Shown piece after piece: positions 36,001 to 48,000 of a DNA stretch of 64,000 nucleotides (positions are counted from its first letter, which is position 1; every line of letters begins with the position of its first letter). Position numbers and translations under genes: made by a program. The notes under the pieces were generated by a model that worked only from the letters and a program-made list of their open reading frames with translations, was not told where the DNA came from and did no database searches. The DNA lies in the NCBI GenBank assembly GCA_040954595.2, contig CM082590.2, positions 6,200,001-6,264,000 on the forward strand, given 5' to 3'. Origin of the DNA: Balanoglossus misakiensis. Its lineage: Eukaryota > Hemichordata.

Positions 36001-39000
36001 TCGATTCCAGTGAAATTTTAGCCATGTAACCTTACAAGTCCAACATTGGAACATAGCGTGTGTTCATTTTAATTCAAATGAATTTGTCAATTTCAGGATG
36101 AATCCACAGCATTGCATGCTGCAGCCTGGGGAAGTAAACTGGAAGTGGCAGAAGTGTTGATCGACCATGGAGCTGACGTCAATGCTAAGAATGATGTAAG
36201 TGGCTTTACATGCTCACTCACCAATAGCCCAAACGGCCAAAAAGGTGACACTGTACTTATATTTTGTAGTGTTGACGACATTCGGGATGTCAATCACGAA
36301 ACTAGTATTACTGCAATAAACCGACACACATATATACTAATATTATGCAGAGTATGAAAGAGTTTGAGGTTAGTTTTTGCTCCGTGGCTATGTGGAATTC
36401 TTATATATGTAACCCAGAGTTTGATTTGGTTATTCACAACACAAGTCAACATTCAAGGTCAACAACAAGAACAGATATCGCACAAATTTTTAGCAGTCAA
36501 CAGTATTGCTATTTTATTGCTATGATAACTAGAGAACTATCTAACAGAAATATGGGTCGCTTTACAATGATCGAAACACTGAATAAATGACTTGCATAGA
36601 AATCCACTAGTCCACTGTGTTATCACTGAAATAAGTCCAGTGTTCATCAAAACAGAAACCCTATAGTCTATTCAACTTAGCTGTTCAGCTAAACCATGAA
36701 CGGATCTGGCTGTGTCAACATCGTAAATCGGTCCCTGGCAACCGGCGAGTCCTGGTCTGTGTTGTCACGATCTACGTTGCAGACGAGTATCCCTCCACAC
36801 ACGCAACGGGTATTTTCCTATACACACGCACGCATCTAGGGCTTCCCACTCGGGCTTGCAATAGTATACAATCCACAGTTCCGCATTCAACACTCAGCAC
36901 AGTTCTGTAGGTTTCAAATAAAACTGTTCGAAAGACATCTCATTTTGTAAACAAAGATGATGGGTCATTCACTTAGTACCTCCATGGAAACGTGTACATG
37001 CGCATACTACATATGGAACAAGTACACGCAGTCACTGTGCCCAACCACCTTTTTTATACAGTGGTCACGTAACATGCATTTCTAGTGACCTTAGAGAAAT
37101 CTATTTTTAATACATTTTGCAAAACGCGCCTTGATTTCACAGGCGTTTTAAAGTTTCTAAAATGACGCCATGGTTATGACAGAAGGTATGCGCCTGCGCA
37201 AGTTTCTAGGTGAATGACCTTTCAAAATGGATGGGCAAGCAGAGTTTGTCTGGACAGAGAGATAGCGATTTTTCCGCATTTTTAGGGATCGATTGGGTGA
37301 GTTAGGTAAAAGAAAGGCGTCGATTGATTTTGTGAGCACTGTGAATGCTTGGTGTGAAGTTTGAGACTCTGGAATTGCCAGCAACCACTTTATTTCGTCG
37401 ATTTCAGAAATGTGACCAGCGAGAGCTTTCCTACCTTTAAAGGCACATAAGCTGCAACTTTTGGGATAATTATCATAATTTTTGTTTCAAACTGTACTAC
37501 CATTAGTATATGCAGATGAAGGCAGTGAACTAAACACAAGCATTATAACCCCTAAATATGAGTGCATATGCAAGTTCTAACCAGATAAATAATAAAGCTT
37601 TGCCGCAAGCGATTATGGCCGCCACCGTGGGAAAATGCAAGAAACAACGAAAATGTTGCATTTCCGGTTATGAAACTTTATAAACAAAACATGATCTCAT
37701 CCACTTGAGCTCATGGAAGTAAATGTACACTGCTGAGACATTATATTTTCCTTTTTCATTCCAATATTGTACTTTTTTAAAAATTGCCGGAATTTTCGTT
37801 TTTCATCAATTTTTGGCCATTTTGTCATAAATAAGTGTTGAGCTTGATATATTATCATGAAATATCATTTACTAGACATGATTAAAAGCATATATGAGAT
37901 TATTTAAAACTTTAATTTTTTTATCCAGTTGCAGCTCATGTGCCTTTAATCTCTTTATGTGTCAGTGGGGTAATAGGCCTAGGCCCGAACATAGCGAGAG
38001 CGCTCGTTTGACGCAAATTTGGGGGATCGTCTAAGCTACTGATTTATCGTTTTTAGTCACTTTACAATTAATAGAAAACTGAAATAGCATCTATACAAGC
38101 GCCTGTGGTTCAAAGGTCAAACTAATATGGCGTTACATAAGCCACCGATCTTTTACTGAAGGTCAAATATAAACACTGTAAACAAACTACAACTTCAAAC
38201 TTTCTTTCTAAAATTCTAGTAATAACCTAGTCCGGCCGCAATACTAACTACGGTACTGAAACCACGAGGTTGTTTTCTCAAATATGCTCCGAACACGGCA
38301 AAGGACAAAGGCACTTCACAGCAATAACAATGCTTTGACCTTACAAGTCATTTAACATTTAAAGGGACAAAGTCTCTCTCTCGCTGCCTCTTTTCCATTA
38401 TTATATTTGATACAAGACACCATTTATGTTATTCTACATGTGGATATATTGTAAATCGATGTTCAACCACACACAACTTCCATCCCATTTGTAGGCACAA
38501 GAGTGAAAAACTCGCCAAAATCATAATGAATAATCAGTGTTTTATACCATTTTTTCATTTGGGCTGGATTTTTAATCACATATGCTACAAACGGGATGGA
38601 AGTTGTGTGTGGTTGAACTTTGATTCACTGTATATCCACATGTACATTAGCGTAAACTGTGTCTTGTATCAAACAAAATTAATAAGAAAAGGGCAGTGAG
38701 AGAGAGATGCTCGATTCTGCATCACGAAGAATGAGTTAACGTACCTGTAGGTTTCAAATAAAACTGTTCGAAAGACCAACCACACCGTCTCTGGGCCATT
38801 TCCTAACAAGAAACGCTGCAAATTTCAAACACTTTGTCCACAGAAGTGTTAACCATCAGCGGGCTAAAACTTGACGGTCTCACATTGTTTTATATAGGAA
38901 AAGTCATTACGTGAATGAAACTTTTATCACGTGACCCTATTTAGCGGGAAATGATCCTCCCTTGGGACAGTATATCACATGACTATCACATGTTTTATTT

Positions 39001-42000
39001 TGTAAACCGGGTTACATATATTTTTAGACGAACGAATTCACTTTTCAGTATATCGAGTGAGCCATATATAGTGTGACCCACGCCTAACTGTTTATCTGTT
39101 CACAAATGCTCATATAAGCCTATAATCTAAGTTTCGCAATGTTGGCTAAACAGCCGTGAAAACTTGCCATAACACGGTCGGTCGATGTCTTGAAAAATTA
39201 TTCTGTATTTTGCATAAAGGCAAGGAAAAATGTTAGGGGATTTAACCTGACAGTTTATTTCTCTGTATTTGTACGAATCATCTAGTGTAGGCGTTTCCGG
39301 GTAAAGTTTATTATTACCGTAAAGGGCGCATTACACAAATGGGCGTCCAGCGTAGATTTTTGGAAAGCAAAACACGTTCCGGATCTTCCGTTGCACGAGC
39401 AAAGTGGAATTAAAAAACTTTTTCGGATCTTCAGTAGCTGTGGAAATGCAGCTGTTCCACCGGGGGGGGGATATACTAATTCCCCGCATCTCTCTCTCCC
39501 CCTCCCGGCGGAACAGCTGCGTTTCCACAGCTATGTCTTCCGTTGATAAGTCCAGATTGCTGGCTGTTGGGAAGCCCTACAAGTTCAACAGAACGATCAC
39601 AATGTTCCTGTCAAACTTGGCTCGCCTTTTGTCACGTGTTGCTGTGGTCACGTCTAATTTTATTTTAAATGCTTTCCCACCACATGTTGTCGAAATTTAT
39701 GACTGTAGGTAATATTGAAAATCACACCATCCCTGCGTTTCATGAGATATAATTTGTTTCCTGATGCGCGCCTGTCACTTGCCTACTCCAAAGATATTTG
39801 TCAAAACCCTGAAACAAACTTTCTGTTTGGCAGCCAAAAAGCCAATGCAAACTTGACATTCAGATGTGTATGAGTATACATGTACATACGGTCATAACTC
39901 TGGCTTCGCTGGAGCATTTGCTGCTTTCAGTTCATGCCGAGTGCTGAGTTCTGTGTTGGGTTGTGTCGTATGTTTGTGTGTACCGATGCATTAATTACTT
40001 AGATGACTTTGGTTGGGCTAAAGGTTCAGAGCCAGCAGATGCAGCTTTCAACACACTCAGTGCGTTGCATCCGTTATTTGAGCGTGCAAGAGTCCATGGA
40101 GACGGCTGAACGCTGTTCCCTTCACCCCTTGCATGATATTTCTGGACCGCTTCTGCATCGCTTTTTGTCTTAAGTCGGCCATCGATTTGTCTATGGTATT
40201 TCCCCAGACCCTCTTTCTGGCTGAAGTCCACCATAATCATTAGAATGTCAAAAGTGGTTCCGCATATTTCTTACCTTTGATTCATAATTGGCGTTCTTTG
40301 ATTGGCTAATTCCAATGCTCTTTTAACGGGTAATGAAACTGCTGTCTAGGCTTTTATAATATTTAGATCATTGTCAATTTGAGGTATTGTACTGAGGGAA
40401 TCTTCAAATGAAAACAACACACGCGCGTATCATAAATCTCAAGTAAAAGAATACCTGTGATGTTAATGTACCCTCAAAGGACACTGCCCTATCACCACAT
40501 CATGCACTCATGTCCATTACATGGGGGACTGGGATGTATCCTACTATTAATTTATCCCCACCCCCCGAAAGTTTCGGCAAAACATGTAGTGCCATCTCAA
40601 AATGAATGTTTCAGAATGTGTGTTACAGTGCATGTTTAATGAAACATTGTGTGTTCCCTTAGACGGTTATAGTCAGAGATGCTCAGTGACACATTTTGTT
40701 GTATTCCCACAGCATGGTCAGGCACCGTTACACCATGCAGCAGACTATGGCCGTGTTGACGTGGTGAAACTTCTACTGCCATTAAATGCCAGCATCGATG
40801 TGCAGGATAAAGTAAGTTAATGTAATCACACTAATTCTATTGAACATAGGTAAATAAAAATAAATAATTAACGTCTATCCCTCTACCTTATTCCCACCAA
40901 CCCAGACGTTACAACCTATTTTTACCAATGACAGCCTGTCTTGTTAATTATGGATTCTTTAAAAATTTCAATGTATTTTTTCTTTAAAAGCACAGTTTGT
41001 CATGAATTAAAAAGAGAAATAAATTATTATGAGCAAGAAATTTTGTTTGATTTTGTTGAATGGGAAATCAAGATCAGCAGATTTATATTATTGTAAATAT
41101 TAATATGTATCATAGTATAGGTCAAATAAATGAGAACCCCTCTCACTGATATAAGCATGAAAGAAATTCAGTACTGATCAATAAATATTTAGCCTGCCAT
41201 CTTGTATTAAAATATACTGGTTATAAAACTTAACATGTAAACGGAAGCACTCGCCGTGCCGCTAAAAGTCTGTTAATGAAAATGTACCCACAAATCCCTG
41301 AAGTTAGATTTTTAGAATTCATTTTTACAATGAATGAAACAGCCCACCATAGCGTAGACGTGGCATGACAGCAAATGAATGGCACCATTGATGACATGAG
41401 TATATCGCGTAATCCCTATATAGTGCGACCTACGCTACCAGTTCACGATTCAAACATTATGCTCAATCCAAATTTCGCAACGTAGGCTTAAATAGCCGTA
41501 GAAACTGGCCATAATGAGGTCGGCCGATAGCTTGATAAATAAATTATGTATTTTGCATTTAGGATGGGTAAAATTTCATGGTGATCAAATCTGGCAGTTT
41601 TTTCTCTGTGTTTGTAAGATGACATGAAATCATTTAGTGTAGGTGTTTCCGGGTACAGTTTGTTGTTACCGTAAAGGGCGTATTATGCAAATGGACGGAA
41701 GCTAGTGAAAAGCATAGATTTTTTAAACATTCCACATCTTCCGTTGCATGAGGAAAGTGGAATTAAACTAAGTGCAAATTTCTGAAAATCCAACTTTTTC
41801 GGAGATGGGTCTTCAGTTGATAAGTCTAGATTGCTGGCTGCTGGGAAGCCGTAAAATTCACCAGTATGATCGCAATGTTCCTGTCAGAACTTGGCTTGCC
41901 TTTTACCACGTGTTGTCAAAACCCTGAAATAAACTTTCTGTTTGGCAGCCATAAAGCCAATGCAAACTTAATATTCAGATGTGTATGAGTATACCGGTAC

Positions 42001-45000
42001 ATACGGTCATAACTCTGGCTTCGCTGGAGCATTTGCTGCTTTCAGTTCATGCCGAGTGCTGAGTTCTGTGTTGGGTTGTGTCGTATGTTTGTGTGTACCG
42101 ATGCATTAATTACTTAGATGACTTTGGTTGCGCTAAAGGTTCAGAACGAGCAGATGCAGATTTCAACACACTCGGTGCGTTGCATCCGTCATTTGAGCGT
42201 GCAAGAGTCCATCGAGACGGCTGAATGCTGTTCCCTTCACCCCTTGCATGATATTTCTGGATATTTCAATTGACACGGACACAACGACTTTACATATCAA
42301 ACTCGACCATTTTGGGCGACTTGGAAGCTGAGGTACATCGGTGGGTTATTAGAAAAAAGTGCATCCCAAAAAAAATTCAGTCTCTGATAGAATGTCAGAT
42401 TTGCTGAGATCCGTCACACGTTTCACCCATCAAGACTTCTGCGCCCACATATCAGGTGCTGCATAATTCATACTGTTTGGGAATGACTAGGTTTTCAGTA
42501 ATGAAGTCCAAACTGATAATTCCTCTAACATGGTTTTACTCTGTTGTTGAAACATTCAACATATTTCAAACACAATGGAAGAGATTAAACATTACTTGGT
42601 CGTTATCCATGGAAATATATGTTCTATTCTTTGTATTGCATCCGCGATTTGAATTAGTGACATCTCTAATTGCTACATAAACTACAGTGCAACGCGTATG
42701 GGCAAGCACCAAGAAGACCACTGGTTCACCAAAGAATAACAGAGAAATTGTCTCAAACTCACTAGAACAAAAGAGAATAAAACATAGCAAAATTTTTGTG
42801 AGGCTTATGCGTCAACAGAGCGAGAGAAATTGGATTAACCGAATGTACACCCAAAAAACATTTTGAAGAATTCCCAGGTAAACAAACCCTCAAACACATC
42901 TCTCTCACGGCGGGAATTTAGATGTTCTTACAAAACTACACGTAATTGCACTATTTTTCTGATACGTCATAACGATGATAGCAGACAACACAGCACATGT
43001 TGAGCATTTGACAATGTTTAAAACGAAAGCGAACGTGAAACCCTGATATATAAAGTGGGATTCCTTCATAAACAGTCATCTGAACCATTACGAAACTGAG
43101 ATATTGTGTTTTAAACTTATTGGTTGTTCGTTGCCTATAGTCCCGAAGACGGACACAAATTAGCACCTATGGCATTGTCAATCTAAACATGACCCTACAT
43201 GTGCAATGCCCGTACAATACCCGTCACTCAGGTTTTAACTAAACTCTTTGAAATAATCACGGCGATTAAACTGTTGCCCTGAAACTTTGCCAAATACAGT
43301 TCGACCGCACTAGTTGTTCGTTGATCATAATACTAAAGATAGAAAACAAATAAGACTTGATGAAAACTGCATTACTTCACTTCCAAGTGACTGACGCTCT
43401 AAAAGTAAAATTGGCTGTTGCAGGGCGCCACTAGTGGTGAAGTAAGGTAGAATGGACGTCTGAGTATTATATGTAGTCGCTGAAGTAGATCCCCGGCGCG
43501 CTTTACACAGTGAAGTGTGAGGCTATCCGTTGCATTTGTTGTATTCTCTCGTATATTAACAGTCGTCGGCCATGTGTTTCCGAAGAGAGTTGAAACATAG
43601 TTTTGTTTGGTGATTTATTGTCATTTAGTGGAATCGGTGACTACCGCACACCCGATTTTGCCTGAAATTTGCTTAAAATATGGCGGTCCGGGGGATTTTT
43701 TAATTGTGGACACAACTGACTGTTCCTGTTTAAGTTTCGCCCAGTTTTTTGTGTCATTCCTGAATTTTTCGCGTACATCCGCGAAATTCCAACGTTTATC
43801 ACCCAGTTTTCGGTTGATATTATCGGGTACTTCAGGTGGATGGTTATCTGCCGTGAGAGTTCATAAGATTATTCTGGCTCCCCAACATGCTGGCTGACTT
43901 TGTGGAAATTATTCTTGTTTTGTTTTCATTCAATGGCGGTGAAGTTGTAGACAACATAGCTTTAGACATCCAAACCACGTGTACAGTTTTGACCAGTGGG
44001 GAATGATTCTTTTATTAAAGCTTTAACAAACATAAACCAGACTGTGACAAGAAGCAACATGGCATTACGTTGGTCGCTCTTGCGGCCATTTTACTTTCCA
44101 GTGCATTCATGCACAGACAATATTTTGCGAGCTTTGGCAAGCGCTAGACTAGTTTATAACGAACAGTGCTTATAATTCATAAGCACTGTTTTTTGTGTGC
44201 CTTCTATTCATACATCTTCTATTATAAAATCAAAAGCAATCTCTCGCATGCTTACAGACTTTAAGCTGTCCAGATAAATATTTCTGTAGGTCTGACAGAC
44301 AAACAAGAAAAAACAAGCGATAAACTCTGATGTATGGCTTCTTATATTTTAGCATGGCGAAACCCCTTTGGATGTAGCAGTAAGAAAGTTGAAGGTATGT
44401 ATTTATCAAGTCCAGACATGGTGGTCGTGTTATATCCTTGATCAAAACACTTGGTCAAAGACAGAACATCACCGCAAATCCTTGTAATTGCTTGTAAACG
44501 CACATTTAGTAAATAATGCTTGGCAGGACAGACGTTCTAATGTCCGAGTCAAGCTTCTTCACAGCCCGGGAACTTGAATGGAATCAAAAAAGCTCAAAAA
44601 ACGTACTCTGGATAAAATGCTGCTCTCGGACTACTGCAGGTTAATTTCAACGCAGGATTAGTCATGTGATAATTAATGTACAACTGCGTTTTTTTTCTAT
44701 TTGGAGCTTTATTTTACTAATTCATATTTAAAAGTTGCTTAAATGTTTGCTTTTATCGATTCGGTTCAATTATTCTGGTTAAATGGTTGATTAAATGGTT
44801 GATTAATCTGAGAAAAAAATTCTACATCTTAATTTACATTTTCTTAATCCTAAGATGTAAATATTAATATGTTTCACAGATAGTAAGAAAAAGGAGAGGC
44901 CCAGACAGGTCCATACATTGATGATATATTTCATAAATTATGAATGTTTATTTTAACCCATAGATTGGCTGCAGTGGGAGAAGGCTGTGTACCGTGTCAG

Positions 45001-48000
45001 CATTGCTGTTGTATTCCCATGTAACATTACCAACCAAGGTGAATTCCAATTGTACATATTCACACTCTTCATACATTATCATCACTTGAACAACAATTTC
45101 ACTACATCACCATAGAGAAAATGAAGTAATTTTCCAAAGAACTAGTATGTTGATCAGGACCTACTAAAACTATTATGTTGCATGTAAGATTGAAATTAGA
45201 TATTCATATGCAATGATTTTAGTGGAGAAATCTAGACCCCACAATGCGGGCAAAGTTGCGAGTCTCAGTGCACAATACCCTGGAATGGATTTTGCTGGAC
45301 ACCAACTCTCTCATCACCATTTCATGACAATAATTGATGGGCACTTCTTATTTAATTGCATCCCCCTGTAAATAACTAAAAGAATTGTTTCAAAATGCAT
45401 CAGTACATGTATAGCAATCAGTAGTTATCAATATCACCATGTATGAATTTGGTATATGCACCTCATGCATGCAAGGTGATTAGTCCAGCTATCCAGAAAG
45501 AGGAACTTCATCTTGTTTAGTCAAGAGAGTGATAGCTAGATTACAGTGTATAGAAGAATGGTACATCTAAGATGTGTCATACCTGATAAAGAATACATTC
45601 ATCATCTTCAAATTGTTGCATACTGTCCTTCATGTATTAATAACTGTTGAATTTATTGGATGTGTTCGTTTTTCAGAAACAATTACTCGAAGCTGAACAG
45701 ATCGGAGCAATCGTAGTTGAAAAATCTGATGAGCCGCGTGAAGTCCTCAACTTGTCAGATGACACTTTGGGTGAGAAGTTGAGAGCCGTTTACGACAGTG
45801 GCGAGAAAGTAAAGGCAATTGTAGTTGGTGACAGCAAAGCGTTATCAAGGTTAGATGTACTTATGAAGGGTAGAGAAATAAGTTCATTGGTGTTATGTAA
45901 TGTCGACATCAAGGAGGTGAGAAACATAAAGGTATCCGAAAGTCTCACTTTAATCAGTGTTAAGTCTTTTGATCCCGATAAAGTGGCTGGTTGGCTTTTG
46001 CCCTCAGCTAGGTATTTCACCTGCATTGATACTAAGATCCCTGTACCATGGTCTATCCAACATTCCGGGTCATTTGAAATACTGAATGTAAGTTACTGTA
46101 CCCTCCAAGTGAAAAAATCTCCTCAAGCAGACAGTAAAATGAAACAACACCAAATACACATCGCTTGTGGGAGTGTTAAACAGTTGTTCTTAAATAACAA
46201 TGGTTTGACTGATCTGCAGGAGGATATCGGTTCAATTCCTGGTTTATCAAGATTGGATGTGAGTAACAATTCAATTAAGAGAATACCACCATCGTTGAGC
46301 AAACTTGTTGATTGTGAATACATCAGCATAGAAGGAAATCCATCCATAAACATACCACGTGATATTTTAAGGGGTGGTAAGGAAGCTGTCTTGTCTTACC
46401 TGAAGGAATTTCTGAACACAAACACGTTGCCTAACAGGAATGTCAAGGTAGTTCTCGTTGGTCATGAACGTGTAGGAAAAACAACTCTAGTGCAAGCATT
46501 GAAGGGTGAATCATCAGACGTGCAGAAAACGGATGGCATAGAAATCTCGGATATAAATCTCAAAAAGAGAGATATAAAGTTGACCGTGTTTGATTTTGCT
46601 GGGGATGTAGATTTTCTGGAATCACATTCACTGTTTATTACAGATGACAGTGTCTTTTTGGTCACCTTTGACCTCAGCAAATTTGCCATTAGTTCAACAA
46701 CGAACAAGGTGTCATCTTCACACCAAATGGGGAGAGTGAAATTGTGGTTGCAGACCGTGTTTGCATATGCTCCAAATTCTCCAGTTCTTCTGGTAGGTAC
46801 CCATGCTGATGCGCCAATGTTAAACAGGTCTGTACTTGACTTGATTTGGCAGACGGTTCATGATACACTTGTTGAAATGAGAGACACACATCGCAAGTAC
46901 TACCGTCAAAATATGCGCAAAGATTGCTTAGTGTGTCAAAACCAAGATGTGCTGAAAAGAAAGAGTATGTTTAAGGGATTAGCAGGATATGTGAGTATTG
47001 ATGGTGATGAGGAATTGGTTGATGAAAGTCAAATGCCTCCTTCAGAAGGAAGAGCTCTGACTTCTTGTCCACACATTGTTGGATATGTTGAGGTTTGCAG
47101 CACAGAAAAATTCCCAAATCGGGTATTCTACAGGGGGAATAAGAGCATTGCACAGTTGCGAAAGGCACTAACAAAGGTTTGTGATAATCTTTTGGAATCA
47201 ACAAACCCAGAAATCCCAGAAAAGTGGAATCTCTTGCGAGAGAACTTAAAATCAGAACGACTGAAACGTCCAAACCCAGTTATGACCTACAAGGAATACC
47301 AGAAGATTGCTGGTAACATTGGAATTGAAGAGGGTGTGACATTAGATAATGCAACCAGTTTTCTGTGTAGTCAGGGTGACATAGTGGTTGATCCATCTAG
47401 ATCTACAACTGGAGACAAGGGTCTGCAAGTGCTGGTAGTACTCGATCCCCATTGGCTGGCTAATAAATTGAAGACACTGATATCTTATGCAAGGGAAGAT
47501 GGGTCTGGGGAATTCATTGATAACAATGGCATACTGTCAATGGAGAACATGGTAAAAGCCTGGGCAGACATCGAAAGTGAATATCGTGGCTCACTTTTAG
47601 ATGGTTTTACATCATTGCGTATCTGTTTTGCATTTGGTGATGAACAAACATCAGTTGAAGGAAAGAAGGGTTTTCTGTTTCCTTGTAAGTTACCTGTTGG
47701 TCAGCCATCAGAGAAAAATTGGTATCCATATCCCAAAAACAAGGACAGACAGGCTAGTCACCTTTATCGATTTGGCTTTCTACCTCCACTGTTTTTCTGT
47801 GATCTAATAGTAGCAGTCAATGAGAAGGCCATTTTTGCAAAGTCAAGTCATCCCACATACACACGAAATAATATTGTGTTTCTTTGCAATGAAAAGATGG
47901 AACCATGTGGCGAATGTGTCAAGTCAGGTGGTTTTGATGGCAGTGTTAATGCTGCGCACCTTGTGCGTTTTGAGTTGCTTTACCATAGCAACAGTATCCT

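Larger units (their letters stand above)
34056..36096 (+). other. Intron 2 of ROCO copy 2
   Basis: Contains an inverted-repeat element (34985-35185) and a three-unit minisatellite (35353-35775). No coding signal otherwise. Confidence 0.6.
36196..40712 (+). other. Intron 3 of ROCO copy 2
   Basis: Contains two TTAA elements (37437-37949, 38359-38709), a segment at 39050-40146 duplicated in intron 4, and a palindromic insertion at 39436-39532. CTGTAGGTTTCAAATAAAAC is present at both ~36905 and ~38746. No exon recognised. Confidence 0.6.

Noticed and set aside
43480-43897. Possible alternative first exon before the partial ankyrin exon
   Set aside because: The ORF has no ankyrin or other domain, and no donor in a fitting phase was convincing.
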